From the NCBI GenBank assembly GCA_022457155.1, contig JAJGOT010000210.1:1-64000 (forward strand): DNA of 64,000 nucleotides. The letters are read 5' to 3'. The translations under genes were made by a program, and so were the position numbers. The notes under the pieces are model-generated. The model was not told where the DNA came from. It saw only the letters and a program-made list of their open reading frames with translations, and did no database searches. Source of the DNA: Cladopsammia gracilis (Eukaryota > Cnidaria > Anthozoa > Scleractinia > Dendrophylliidae). Position 1 is the stretch's first letter; the number at the start of each line of letters is the position of its first letter. Of the stretch, positions 50,791 to 63,449 are shown piece by piece.

Positions 50791-51638
50791 TAACTTTTAA
50801 GATTCAAACATCGATCATCTGTTTTCCTTCCCCTACAAATGAGTCTTTTTCTTTGTAAACTACATGCAGCATTATTACTGCTATTTATTAAGGAAACTGT
50901 TTACCGTTATTATCTTGTACGTTTTCCTTGCGTGTTATACCTCTTCGAACTACCTTTACTTTCAGGCAAATAATTAAAAGTAGAATATAAAGTAACTATA
51001 CTGGAAGAATGAGACGTCTCCTAAAGTGGCGAAATCTGAAACCTGGGGTCATGTATTTGGCGATTCTGTAAAAATGAAATAAAATCTCTCAAAACCTGGT
51101 TTGGAGCATTTGAAAACAACACGGCGCAAAAAAACAAAACAAAAAAAAAACATGAAAGACATGACCAGTATCTTAGTTTCAACACGTAGCCCTAATACCG
51201 AGGAAATCACTTTGTTGGATCTTGAATGCAGTTCTAAAAACTTCTTGGTTCTGTCACTGAATTCGTCAAGCGAACCTCCAACAGCAAGCACAGGGTTACA
51301 GTCCAACTTCTATTACAGACACCGAAGGGTCAGAGCCGAGTGCCCGTATCATACATGTAGAGTTGGTATGAGGTGTTGTCTCTCCCGAGCCAAATGATCA
51401 GTTGGTAAATATTGGTGATGTCTGATATTGTTCGAGTGTCCGTAAGGAGAGATTCCACTGAATATACTAGCTTACCAAATGATGGCCTGGCCGTAGGAAC
51501 AACACGTTGAGACAAAAATCGATTGATGAACTTTTTTTGAAAACATAAAGTGTTGTTAGACTATACATTATTTCCTGTTTGAAGTTATGGTCTTTGTATC
51601 ACTGCATCATAAAATATTTTCAAATTAACTTTAACTTA

Positions 51639-52017
51639 AAGGGGCATTGTCACGCAGATTTTGCTGTGTTTTGGTCAAAATACACTAAATATATGACAAA
51701 GTACCTTCGATCAAACATAAAATTGCTTTTAGAACACCAAGAAGATAATATCAACTGATTTCTTCAAAGAAGAACAAACCATAATAAGTTTTTCTGCGAT
51801 TTTTCCACGACTCTTGGGAGGAACTTGAAAATATTGGACAATTTTTTCAAGTTGCAATCCATTTCCATCCTGGCCATCCGCAGACAAAGATAGAAAATAC
51901 TAGTTTCTGTGCACTGGTAGAGTATTTGTGAACAAACCTGGACCATTGTTTTAAGGTTTCCATTTAAACAAATATTTTCAAAGTGATACTAAAAATAGGT
52001 GACAGTGTCCCTTTAAG
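51639..52017. mobile_element. GGGGCATTGTCAC-family TIR element, most complete copy
   Basis: TTAAAGGGGCATTGTCACGC and GGTGACAGTGTCCCTTTAA are inverted ends, 379 bp apart. Landmarks GCAATCCATTTCCATCCTGG and CATAATAAGTTTTTCTGC are intact. No coding capacity. Confidence 0.8.
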
Positions 52018-53860
52018 AAAGTCTCCTCTATTTTTGTAGCAAGGCTTCCGAGATAAGCACTCAATGTCCTCAATAAGTGAATCTTTGTTTGCAATTTTTG
52101 CGAAGATCACAAATTTCGCTCATGTTTATCCGCAGTTCACATATATGATTTTCATATATTCATATTCATAATTTTTGTTTCAATACCATATTCGCCTCAT
52201 TCTCTGGTCGAGCTGCAAAAAAAAAAAACCTCCACATATTGAAAGGGCATAGCACAATGAGCTTTCTCTGGAAATTTAAGCCCGATATACTAGATACTCT
52301 TCGTGCAAAGCTGTTTTTAAAACTCAAAATTTTACAAAGAATGTATGGCTCATTAGCGCTTTTGCCACCCAACAATTTTGCAGTTTTTGAAAGCTGATAT
52401 TTCCTTAAACATGCTTTGATTTCTAAGTATAACAAGCTCTTTCAACTTTTGAAGTTAATTCGTATTTTGCACGATACGTAAATTCGTGTGCTAATGAAAC
52501 AAAATGTAAACAATGACGGCAGTAAAGATTCGCTTATACTCACTGCAAATTTGAATTAAGAACTTGCAAATTTAGTGCCGGATATCGGGAAAATAAATAA
52601 ATTACTGTAAATTAATTTAAGAGAAGTGATCTTCAGGCTGTAAAATCCTCTTTGCTCGTCATTTAATTTAATCAAACATAAATCGCTGAAATAGCGTGAC
52701 TCAAAGAGAGTGGCATCCACTTCATGTTTCGTGACATCGTGACACTACTGACAAAGTAACATTAACACTGTTTACATCCGTGACTGTCACGCGATAACTC
52801 GGATTTCTACGAACTACACTAAATCGGTCCAAATCAATTCTATTTTTGTCAAAGAAGAGAAGTTATTCATAAATCGGTGGTGCATCCCAAGACAACATTC
52901 TCTAGTTAAGTGATTATTTTACTGTCCAATTCATGATTTGTCAAGATATTGTTTGGATAGTTCAAATGATTATTACAGTGGGAACAGCGAGTAAGAACTA
53001 TAGGTTCCGAAATCCCTTTGTCAACTGTTATCTTGGCGTAATTTATGCCTGATTTAATATCCCATAATTACTTGAGAAAGAAATTATTCATAAAAAAATT
53101 CCGGATAAATTGCATTAATGCCATCAATAATATGCAGAGTTTATAAATGAAAGTATTTACCCTTTAAGCCCTAAGGGTGATCAGCATCAAATTTCTCCTT
53201 GTAATATCAATGCCCTATCGATCAAAAAGGTCATGAGAATTAAGGACATGATCACCCAAGTTGAATTCTCTTGATATCCAAACAATTTCTCCCCACTACT
53301 TCTATAGGAAATGTATAGGGACAAGGAATGAGAATTTAAATTTTGATATTAGGGCTTAAAAGGTTAAAAACAAGAAACAAGAGGTAAAGAATCCTGACAT
53401 TTGACATAAAAACCTCATTGGCTTTCAAAAATTTTGCAAATAATCTTATCAAACTAACAACTGTTACTTCAAAATGTTAAGTTCAGGTTTAGCAAGCAAG
53501 GAAGGTATATATTTCGACTGCAGTTTTATTATCTTTGTTACATGGGGAAAATTATCTCGTTTCCATTTTTATGCGACAGTATGTCCAATGCGAGTAGAAA
53601 TCAATGGCGATTGAATAATACATTTGTTTTATAGTCAAAGATGTATTCTGTTACTGGAACGAGTCTTGACTGAACTATAAATCGAGAACAACTCTGTCGT
53701 GTAAATTTAACTCTTTCGCTTTGAGTTTTGATGTTTTTGTTCCCACAATTATTTGTAAACATATTGTCATTTTTGTCATGTTTTTTTTTTCTTTCGCAAT
53801 TAATGTTTTTTTTGTTAATTCCTGTAAGACTTGCAATTGCTTTATAGAGCTGTCAAATTG
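52018..53860. other. Gene-free stretch, nothing recognised
   Basis: 53155-53365 has inverted 'accctttaagccctaa' / 'ttagggcttaaaagg' words, a probable foldback element of about 200 bp. The rest is plain. Confidence 0.45.
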
Positions 53861-53871
53861 TTCTTCTCGCT

Positions 53872-53915
53872 ACAACTGAAGAAGAGTCCGTTGTACCGGT
53901 CGAAACATGTCTTGT
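53872..53915 (+). ncRNA. Hammerhead-like motif (Penelope-type), candidate
   Basis: CTGAAGA (53876-53882), extra A, a stem II with CCG/CGG, then GAAACATGTC (53902-53911). ACAA before and TTGT after give a 4-bp stem I. ACATGT is self-complementary, as expected for short-stem-III hammerheads that cleave as dimers. Core positions are intact. Confidence 0.5.
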
Positions 53916-54004
53916 CTCGTCTTCTTTCTCAAAATCGAAGTCAGTAATAATCAAGAAAAGACTAACGGCGCATGAAATTGAAAATGAAAACTCATCTCTA
54001 CTGG

Positions 54005-54310
54005 AGTGGAACCTTAAATCTTGAGATGTGGTTTAACTTTTGAGCTTGTGGACGAAATTTCTTGGTGGTAATGTTCAAGTGAAAGCTACTGAACAGTTTT
54101 TTCTTGACTGTTCATTATGCTGTACAAGACGGTTCTGACTTTCAAGTCAGTGGATAAAATTCTAGACATAAGTGTAACCATTCAATCATTCAGTAAATAC
54201 TGCTGATCAGAACTTTCCTGTCTTCCTGTTTATTGTGCATTACAAGGTGGTTTCAACTTTTGAATTTGTGGATGTAATCTTAAAATGAAAGCTACTGGGC
54301 AAGTGCTATT
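54005..54310. repeat. B-type repeats, reverse, about three worn units
   Basis: TTAACTTTTGAGCTTGTGGA, GTTCATTATGCTGTACAAGA and CTTTCCTGTCTTCCTGTTTA. Confidence 0.7.
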
Positions 54311-57027
54311 CGGTTTTCAATTTTCCCTTGTAGAACTTTTCGAAGGACGCAAATTTGTCAAATTTGTACTTGGCTTTGGAACTCAATATCAGGTTTGGGC
54401 CGCATTATTTCGCTAATGGAGCGTGTGAAGGGTGATTCTTTGAATTCTAAACTCTTATTCATTCATATTAAATAAGCCATAAAATTAAAAGTAGTTGAAA
54501 ATGTGAAAAAGAAAATCTTTGAAGAAAAAGATCGAGAGTTTCGAGAGTTTTCGAGAGTTATGTTACGTGTTTGCATTTCATGACGGAAATTGTTATACAA
54601 AGCTAGCTTGCCTACTTTAGCAGTCGTTTCCTTTCCATCCAAGCGAGACAAGCGAACGAAAGTTTCTTGGTAGAAGGAACTACTTTTCGCGCTCATGCCT
54701 GCAGGCGCCTCCCGCGCTCTCGGCAGCCTGGACTGAAAGGCAACGACTACCGTAACTTTACAAACTAATACAATGCACTAACTTACTAACTGAATGGTTT
54801 CTTATTTTTTTCTACCAATTGTTATTGAAAACTATACAAAATTAATTTGTTCAGAGATAAGATAGAAAACTGAAGATAAATCTTTTGCTAGATCCTTGTA
54901 TGTTTTGTCTCAGCCGCCACGTGCACAAAACTAAGCGGCGACAAAGGAGACTGACGAAGAAACAAGACGTTTTTGTTGTGATTTTTTTAAGAATTTAAAA
55001 AACAAAGGAACAATATCGCATGAGATAGGTATGTTCGTAGCTGGCTAAAAACGCTTCTCTAGAACGAGAATTCTATCAAAACTACTAACTGACAGAAAAC
55101 TATCTAGAAATAAATAAATCATTTAACAGTGCACAATCGTAAAACTGCCGCCAGTTAAAACTAAGGTAATCACATTATGACGGTCGAACAATACACAGTT
55201 ATTTGTAACTCTGTTGTCAATAAATTGTTAAACTCGTCAATAGTCAAGTTTGGCCCCAAATCCGTAGTTTAAACTGAACAGCGTATGTTTATACGATGTG
55301 GAGAGTTATTTGGCATGCATACCTCGTGTTGCGTTGCAATGGACAGTTCTTCTGCTGTCTGCTGTGAAGTTGCTGTATGTAATACGCAGTGAAAGCAAAC
55401 ATGACTTGTCTAGTCTGAATGCAAGCGTATAAAGCCAACTTAACAACAAATGCTTATATCACCGATTCGCGAATTGATTCAACTCGAATTTACGATCTTT
55501 AAACAAGTTCCTTGAGCTCAAAACGTTCGCTCTTGTCGTACTTTTTACAACGTGAATGACTATACTGGTGACAACTTATTCCTCCCACAACGGAAATCAT
55601 CCCCTAAAAACAAACGTGGATTGGCCATTTACTGTATATAATAACATCACTTGCATAACTGAAATACTTCTTAATAAAGCGCCTATTGTTCAGACTCAAG
55701 ATCTCGAGATCAATAGAAACTTTATTGTACCTCGAGAAGCCAATGTTGCCATGGAAACTGCATTCCGAAACGTACATCCCACGCACTCTCGTTTTCAGAG
55801 TTGCCATATTTGGAAGATTCTTGACGGGCTCTTCAATTTCTTACACAGGATTGTTGCAATTTTCAAGTTTTCAGTTAAAAATTAACCAAATAAGCGATTT
55901 TGAACGCTTTTGATCAATTGCAGTTGTCTTTTTCTTGGCTTCGAAAATCGCTTTTGAGCTAATCTGCGCTTAGCTTATTACCTGATCATTACAGACTCCA
56001 ATATATTTTTAGGGATATTATTAAACATTTTTGACATTTTTTGTAGCTTCACAGTTTAAGACATATTTTAAAACAAATCTCCAGCAGCCTCCTAACAAAA
56101 CAGCTTTTTCCCGCCAGACTTAAATTATCATTTGTTTTGTTTTTGCAGGTTGGAAAATCTACAATATGGCTGTGGACTCAAAAACAGAGAACTCTGGCGT
56201 TATTGTTGTTATAGTAATGCGACAAGTCTGCAAAAACAATAGAAAGTTCTTAGACTAAACACTGGCTTTTTACAGCCGATAAAAACTATAAAATCAAGAA
56301 CTAGTTTTGTAAAGGGGCTGCAATTTTTAGTAATTCAAACGCCACAGAATATTTAATTAATTTATATGAGAGTTGTGTATAAAGCTGAAGATTTCAATAA
56401 AGGCCTTCTGTTAAAAACGTTTGAGCGTTTGTGCAAGTGAATTCACAACAACAGTTTGTTGTCTGCTCTCAATGATATATTTATTCGTTCGTTCGCACAG
56501 ATGCCATAGAGGAAGGGGGTGTAACTATGATTCGTAACCAAAGCCTCTGAGCTCAGTCAATCCATAGCTTACAACATGCAGCGCAAAGTATACAACCACA
56601 CTTCCTAATATAATAATAATAATTTACTTCCTAGTTACTATTGGAACGACAGAAAGTTATTTAAAAAATTGATGTGAAATATCATTTATTGAAACAAAGT
56701 AGATTGTAGATCGCAGTTCTTTTCTCCCTTGCTTCCAAACTCGTAAGATAACTGAACCATCACTACTGCCGGAGAGAGCACCTTTAACTCGATATATGCT
56801 GCATAAAAGCAAAGATTGATCTTACTATCTTCCTTTACAGTAACCCCTCTAAGGAGGATTATTTGCCGGGTGGTCTTACTGTCTAACTTCCAAAAAATTC
56901 GGCACATTTGTAGCCTGTTCCAAGCGTTAAGATTGTGGGGCCATGGATCAGCTAAAAACCGGCGCGCGAACGGGCGGAATAAGCAATGCCTGAAAAGGGC
57001 TAAACTCGACCAAAGAGAGTATCGGTA
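54311..57027. other. Gene-free stretch; possible non-coding exon near 56150
   Basis: TTTTTGCAGGTTGGAAAATC at about 56141-56160 and AATAAAGG at about 56397 could end an untranslated transcript. No coding block was found. The 109-codon frame at 55556 lacks support. Confidence 0.35.
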
Positions 57028-57236
57028 TAACCCCCAAGAGTGGCAGAAATCAATTTAATAAAAATCCCAAATTTCATTTTGTAAAATGTTAAAAAACAAA
57101 TGGTACCATGCAAAAGTACTGACGAAGAGGTTTCTTTTGAATGGTCACACTGTAGGATTTCATTGAAAAACTCAAAAGTTAGAAATAAATACATGTCTCT
57201 CCATATATATTTGACTCTGGGATTGAAAGGGTTAAA
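57028..57236. repeat. A-type repeat, one core unit
   Basis: TAACCCCCAAGAGTGGCAGA to TTTGACTCTGGGATTGAAAG. Confidence 0.75.
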
Positions 57237-57679
57237 ACTCGGTACATGAAAATTTGGCCGTTATATGCATCTGTTGCATGAAAGCAAGGCCAAATCTCAC
57301 TGGCGGTACGAAAATCTTGCACACGACATGCGCAAAAACACAATGCCGTGTCCCTACTTCTGCTGCAACAATTTGCCTGTAACTTTACTGAGCTGCATCA
57401 GATCTTTGCGTCCTTCAATGTGATCCTTCAGTACTGAGTTTACAAGTTTTCCTTTTTTAAGGTGCTTTTTTCTGCAGCATTGATGGTTTTTCGTGTCAAA
57501 GCTTGCATGCGATGCACTTGTGGAAAACGAGCGCATTTTTGTCACTTAATGAAAACACATTTATGTCACCACCTCCCATCACTGAATGATCTAACGATTC
57601 ACCTTCTTTAAGGGCAAAAAAGGCAGCTGGAATAGTCGTACACCGCTATTACAAACATTTTAATCACTTAGGAAGATAT

Positions 57680-58222
57680 TAACCCTTTCACTCCCAGAAT
57701 TAAGTATGGAGACATATAGTGTAGTTCTTACTTTTGAGTCTGTCGACGAAATCCTATGGTGTGACCATTCAAATGAAACCTCTCAGTGCGGCAGTACTTT
57801 TAGGGGTGGCGAATGGTAAATCCGAGACTCGCCGAGACGCCGAGACCCTTGTTTCAAAATTCGAGACCGCGACCGCAGCTACGTTATAAAATCCGAGCCC
57901 GAGACTTAGTGCTAAAAATATCCGATTTATCTATCAAACAACAAACAAGGACGAAGAATGAGAATGCTTGACAAAAGTATCCGAGATTCCGAGACCTTGA
58001 GGAAAAAAATCCGAGACTCCGAGACAAAAAAAAAACACCAGCCAAACGAGACTTTGAGACTTAAAACAAAAACTGCCGAGATTTCGAGACCGGACCAAAA
58101 TTTTCCGAGACCCACGATTTGAAGGTACCATTCGTCACCCCTACTTTTGCATGGTGCCACTTGTTTTTCAAATTTGGGATTTGTCTTATTTTTTTATTTT
58201 GGCACTCTTGGGAGCTAAAAGG
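57680..58222. repeat. A-type repeat, reverse, split by an inserted element
   Basis: AACCCTTTCACTCCCAGAAT at the left and GGCACTCTTGGGAGCTAAAA at the right; the middle is interrupted at CAGTACTTTT by 57802-58142. Confidence 0.82.
57802..58142. mobile_element. 341-bp TIR element with CCGAGACTC units nested in an A-type repeat
   Basis: AGGGGTGGCGAATGGTA and TACCATTCGTCACCCCT are inverted. ACTTTT lies on both sides. The interior repeats CCGAGAC/GAGACTCCGAGAC words. No transposase. Confidence 0.85.
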
Positions 58223-60015
58223 ACCTTAGAGAGCGTATGTTTGCACTTTTAGTTGCGCTTGTGTTTGTATTTGCGGCGTCGCTTGTGAAAACCAGTGTTA
58301 GAGAACCAATTTGTCTTAGCTAATGCCAGCGTTCCTCGCACTTCGGAGAAAACCGTATGGATGAAGAAAAGTTGCACCGCAAGAAAATAGAGATCAGCGT
58401 TTTTCACACATTCATTTATCACAGAATTCCCGCATTTTCTAACGCCGCCTGGCTATAGCCTGTTCCAGGCGTTCGGATACGGGGAGATACACAGAAGGAA
58501 ACATATTGCGGGTGCTGACGGGGGAGTGATAGGCACGAAAGAGAGCGAACGAGCGGGAAAACTGAACGAGGGAATACTCCTTCGCACCTATCTTCCGCGC
58601 GCCGCCTATACTTCATTCCGGTCTCCACGGCATAAGAACAAGCGCAAAGATCTTGTGTTACAAAGGTTCGACGACAAAGACAAGGGATCAAAATTTCTTG
58701 ATTTTCTTGTGCCTCCAGTACTCACGCTTGCGTCATTTGTGTAATTTCGCCTGATTGCATATGTGTTGTGCTTACGCTGCGCTGGCGTATCTCTCATAAC
58801 ACTTCTATGAGCCACATTACCAATTAAGGGGTTAAGAGCACTCACTTTGAAAACAAGAAGAAGCGATCCCAAATTTCTTTTTGCTAACGTCGAGAAACAG
58901 TACACCTTATTGTTATGCTGAATAGCTATTTTTAGTTTGAATGCAATATTACATAATCTCGTCCACAGACTAAGGTGTTCGAAACATAGATTGAAGCGAG
59001 GTTTGACTCAAGCACCGTTATAGTGTTTAGTAAACGCAGATTGCTTCTTGACAGCATTCAGTTCGGTATTTCACAAAGATAATTCTTTAATGAATGTGGT
59101 GTTTATCGAAACTTATTTTAGCCGTTGCTGCTTTTTGACCTTTTCTTTATACCGCTTTTCTGTGAGCTAAAATCATGGACCGGAGAGCCAGCAATCATTT
59201 GACTTCTGACAAATCGGCGATATTTCGCGGGAAATTTTCGTCTGCAACTGATCGCTTTGCAGTTGTAATATGAATGCTATTGGCTCTGTGGCTTATTTAA
59301 GGCTGTACAATTAATGATTTGAGCATTCGGAGTGAAAAATGTATAAACTCCTGCTCATGTGAAAAAAGATTGCGGAATTTTGAGAACAATAATGATCTTT
59401 TGCCAGCAGATTTTATTTCAGGATCGATTACAATAAGCAATCTCTAAACAATACTGCACTGTATTTGAGACTTTGAAAGTAAAGCGTCATTTATAAAAGA
59501 ATCGTTTAAAAATGGCTCGATAAGATACCACAAACAAATTTGTTCTTCTCTCGTTAAACGTGTGTCGGTAATATTATGACCTTATTCATTTGGCTTGGAA
59601 ATGCATTGAACATCGGAAGTGAAAGCAGTCTTAGTGCAGCAGTTGTCGAAGGACCCTTCAAAAATCTCTTCAATTAAGATGTCCTTATTTCTTTAGGTAA
59701 CTTAAACTCCAAGTTATCTATTGCTTTGAGTACGTATCTCGGACAGAACTAAAAAGTGAACCGTACCTTTTGAAGTTCCACTCCAGACTTGGCTTTTGGC
59801 CGGCATTTGCGCACCACGTAGATAGAGGGTCCGTAGAATTTGATAACAACAATAAACTTTTGTTTAAACGCGCGCTGTCAGATGGACTCAAAAAATATTA
59901 ATGAACAACGAGCCTTTAACAAACGGCGAGCTTGTCGGAACCTAACACGTGCTGCATGAAAAACTTTGTTTCCAGGCCCCTCTCTTCCTCAACCTTAGCC
60001 AGTTACCTTTCAGTC
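58223..60015. other. Mostly unassigned; TIR-like segment at 58230-58800
   Basis: GCGTTCGGATACGGGGAGAT after TAGCCTGTTCCAGGCG recurs in part at 56914. 58800-60000 shows nothing. Confidence 0.4.
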
Positions 60016-60018
60016 TCA

Positions 60019-60346
60019 AGGCCCGTTTACACATGCGATTTTTGATGAGATTTTTGTCACGCTCTCCAATGCAACTTTTGTCGCAAGTGTAAACTAGCGG
60101 CGATTTCTGTGCGATTCGGGTACAATATTTGCTGCGATTTTCTGTGATTTCCCAAAAACCAAGAACAAGAACATGTTCGAAATCTCTGCGACTTCGCGCG
60201 ACAAATCGCACCCAAAAGGCCAAATCGCGCCGAAATCGCCGCTAGTTCACACACGCGATTTGAAGATGCAACTTGCCTGCGACAGAAATTGCATTGAAAA
60301 GTGCAACAAAAATTGCATAAAAAAATCGCCTGTGTAAACGGGCCTT
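60019..60346. mobile_element. TIR element with AAGGCCCGTTTACAC tips
   Basis: AAGGCCCGTTTACACATGCG and CGCCTGTGTAAACGGGCCTT are inverted. The interior has AGCGGCGATTT and AAATCGCCGCT inner repeats. The plan matches the CACACGTG-tipped elements but the sequence differs. Flanks do not match cleanly. Confidence 0.78.
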
Positions 60347-60402
60347 CATTGTACGGACTACGTCGTGCTGACGAGTCCCAATAAAGACGAAACAGGATCA
60401 AG

Positions 60403-60713
60403 CCAAATCATACCGTCCAGAGGGACGTCGGACACCTTATTAAGACTTATATAACAGAGTAACTGGCTAGCTTTCAGGTTGAGGTCAGGGGTAGCAGTTT
60501 ATATAGTTAAATAATTTTTGCTAAGCATTCCGAAAAGGTAAATGGTACAGCGATACGGTAGGCTATGTAAGCCTAAGCCTAGCTGAGGGCACAGGTTCAA
60601 TCCTGAGTGGGGATTTTAGATTTTCTTTTTCATTGAAAATAAAATTCAAAGTGTCGATATTTCGTTATATAAGTCTCAATAAGGTGTCCGACGTCCTTCT
60701 GGACGGTATGATT
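60403..60713. mobile_element. Inverted-repeat element containing a tRNA-like SINE head, copy 2
   Basis: ATACCGTCCAGAGGGACGTC and GACGTCCTTCTGGACGGTAT are ~48-bp inverted ends. Inside, GGTACAGCGATACGG and ACAGGTTCAATCCTGAG give A- and B-box-like elements, then TTTTCATTGAAAATAAAATT as in 10424-10820. Confidence 0.72.
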
Positions 60714-61127
60714 TAGGCACAACCACGAAACAGCAGCTGTCCACTGCTGCCAGCTGTCCACTGCTGCTCTCTGGTCTTGAACGCTGATCATGTCAGGTCT
60801 TGCTAACCATAGTGTTCAATTGTGATATTAAGAGATTATAGTACCCTTCAGGGTTTAAAGTTATACAAACATAGTGAACAAAGCTGATACGACGTAGAAC
60901 AATTAACGCGACAACGACATGATAGAGCCCAAACTGAAAGCCAAAATGCAACCGTGGACAGCTGTTTCGACCTGGCGTAGCAGCAAAAAGATAGAAAAAC
61001 TAGCGCGAACGTCAATTCTCTACCAAATCGCACGTGGTGAAAGCAACAATGAGAGCTCGAATCCAATTAAGGCTTGAGGAGGAGTGAGGATCAATGATGG
61101 TGGTTTACGCAATTTTAGGCACTAACA

Positions 61128-61461
61128 CCCGGGGGGGGGGGGGGGGTACTCCCATATATGAGCTTTATAGGTATGTGCCGCTGTGAAGGGTATGGTTTTC
61201 AGGCAGTTTAGTCTGGGATAGGGTATAGTTATCGGAGATTTTTGGTCTAGAATAGGGTATCATTTTCCGCGAAACTGATCAGTTGCGTGAAGTGGAAAAT
61301 AGCGAGTCTGGAATAGGTCTAGGATAGGGTAGAGTTTTTCAGTGTTTAGTCTAGTATAGGGTTGCAAAATGCAGCTTAAATGGTCTAGTATAGGTTAAGG
61401 GTCTCAGAGTCCCAGCAGCACACCCCCACACAAAAATTTGTAGAGACCCCCCCCCCCCGGG
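61128..61461. mobile_element. hAT-like G/C-tipped element, copy with 8-bp duplication
   Basis: CCCGGGGG...GTACTCCC at the left and a C-run then CCGGG at the right. CACTAACA is duplicated at 61120-61127 and 61462-61469. The interior has GGTATGTGCCGC, GGGTATGGTTTTCAGGCAGT and GGTCTAGAATAGGGTA units as in 36632-37121. Confidence 0.87.
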
Positions 61462-61482
61462 CACTAACATTGCTCGCCTGCG

Positions 61483-61596
61483 AATACAGCTGCCTCTCAT
61501 CGCTCCCGGTCACTAGGGGCGCTCGCGAGAGAGCTCTCTCGCGCAAACGCCCTTACACTAGCGACCAGGAGCGATAGAAAGGCGAGTGGCTGTATT
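61483..61596. repeat. Palindrome with GAGAGAGCTCTCTC centre
   Basis: AATACAGCTGCCTCTCATCG at the left pairs with the complement at the right (CGATAGAAAGGCGAGTGGCT), and TCGCTCC/GGAGCGA lie inside. Arms of about 55 bases. Confidence 0.75.
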
Positions 61597-61623
61597 AAGG
61601 TCTATTAACGGGGATTAACGGGT

Positions 61624-62180
61624 GGGCTTCTACAGATTGTGCTCGGCAACGTTTTGGCAATTTTTTGCATTTGGAGAAACTTTTTATGGGACCAGCAAAA
61701 GGCAGCAACTTCACTGAAGCAATTTTCTCCCGCAAAAGCCTGATAATTTTAGGACATTTCTAGTAAAAACTAAAGAAGAAGTGAAGTAAAACTGTGAAAC
61801 ATGACTATCTCAAGCTGATTTGATGGCTTTATAGTTATTAGAAGGCTTTATAATTATGCAACAAAACTGTTAAATAATTGAGGTTGTGACAGAAGTCAAT
61901 GACGTGGCATAAGCAACTGTTAGACAATTTAAATTTTGCTAGAGATCAGAGAGTGTTTAAAATATGGTTATATCTTGCCTTGTACTCTTTCTTATGTGAG
62001 CAACTTTTCACATTTTAGGAGAAACTTTTTCAATTTTCGAGCAATTTTTGTGCAACTTTTGAGTATTTTTAGAGCACAATTTCCAACCTCGTTCCCAGGA
62101 CCTTTACCCTGGCCAGGGTAAAGGTCCTGGGAACAAGGTTGCACAATTTCAGCATTTTCATAGCACAATCTGTAGAAGCC
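61624..62180. mobile_element. TIR element related to 14054-14810, carrying a palindrome insertion
   Basis: GGCTTCTACAGATTGTGCTC and AGCACAATCTGTAGAAGCC are inverted; the inner 'gcaac.tttt.gcaa' wording matches 14054-14810. The 58-bp palindrome at 62084-62141 is nested near the right end. Confidence 0.75.
62084..62141. mobile_element. 58-bp near-perfect palindrome with 9-bp target duplication
   Basis: 29-base arms, starting CAACCTCGTTCCCAGGACCT, with one mismatch and no loop. CACAATTTC flanks both sides (62075-62083, 62142-62150). The same first 16 bases as 30915-30982. Confidence 0.9.
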
Positions 62181-62483
62181 TATTAACGGGATGACCCTCT
62201 TATGGAGTCACCATATTAACGGGGTAACCGTAGTAACGAGGCTGGTCTCATGTTTGTATGACTTCGCTTTTCTTCAGACTAAAAAGAGAAGTCGCTTGAA
62301 CTCGAGCGGGGCCGGACGGCTTTTTCCGGACCGGCTCACGTCAACCCGTCCGGCCCCGCTCACGTCACCTTGCGATTCTATTTTCTGTAGGATTGCGTCA
62401 GCGGGGCCGTACGGTCATATTATAATTCAGCCTATGCGCATGCTTGACACATTCACGATAAACCGAACATCAGGAGAAAAACA

Positions 62484-62542
62484 ACTTCCGGTTCCCAGGG
62501 CTTTTCCTTTTAAGAAAGGAAAAAGTCCTGGGAACCGGAGGT
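62484..62542. mobile_element. 59-bp palindrome of the same size class
   Basis: ACTTCCGGTTCCCAGGGC and CCTGGGAACCGGAGGT are inverted; GGTTCCCAGG is shared with the other two. No clean target duplication. Confidence 0.7.
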
Positions 62543-63184
62543 AGGAAACGCGCGCGCGTACCTGACCAGGAACCAGATAACAATCCAGATAATCAGCTAC
62601 GTCACCCAAATTTTGTTTTAAAATCAGGGAATCTGATTCGTTTTTAAAAGTCGCAGTAAGTATGGGGCGTTGAGGAGACAAAATTGACTGTAATTTCTTC
62701 TATTTTCCCCGCGCGAATCGAGTTTTTCAGAGCAAAACTATGAACACTAACTATGAATATAACTAAATATACCAACCTGTATGTAAATAAATTAATTTAC
62801 GGTTTGGAGAAAAATGAAAATGAAAACAAGCCTAAAGTCGACAGTGGCGGCCAAGGGCAAAACGATCGGGCGATGGTTCCAGAAAGGGAAGCATTAACAC
62901 GTAACACGCTGCTTTATTATATTACCAACTTAACCCCGTCATTTTTATATGGGCGTGTGCCACTATCATTGTGACACTCAATGTGACACAAAACTCGCAT
63001 AATCTTTTTGCTTCCGGCGCAAGGCGCACATGCAAAGGAGTCAAGTTTGACTGCAATTCTTTCCATTCACCGCGCGAATCGATAACTGGAATCAGAATCT
63101 TGTTTTGTGGGCGTGGCTTATCCTATAAAGAGGTACCAACTTCGCTCCCCGATTAAGCTCGGGTCGAACGGGAACGAGAGTTAA

Positions 63185-63430
63185 ACACTTTGAGAGCGCA
63201 TGAGACAATACGAGTGCTTGCGAGAAAGAGCTCAGAAGTCCTAGTAGAGTCCAATGAAACTTAAAGCGGATTGAAACTCTTCGAGAGCGCACCAGAGATT
63301 ATAGTGTGCTTGAGAGCAAGAGTTCAGAATTTCCAGTAGAGTTTAATGAAAGTTTAAGCGGGTTGAAACTCTTCGAGAGCGAACGAGAGTCGCCGAGAGT
63401 GTATGAGAGTTTGAGGCCAACGCTCGTCAA
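63185..63430. repeat. Imperfect tandem repeat, GAGAGCG..GTAGAGT units
   Basis: Blocks at about 63190, 63280 and 63365 share ACTCTTCGAGAGCG, GAGCTCAGAAGTCC/GAGTTCAGAATTTCC and AATGAAA; spacing is irregular (about 82-101). Confidence 0.6.
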
Positions 63431-63449
63431 GTCTTATGGAAGCTAAAAA

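Noticed and set aside
55556..55913. Frames of 109 and 75 codons
   Set aside because: No recognisable motif and no splice partners; kept only as unassigned sequence.
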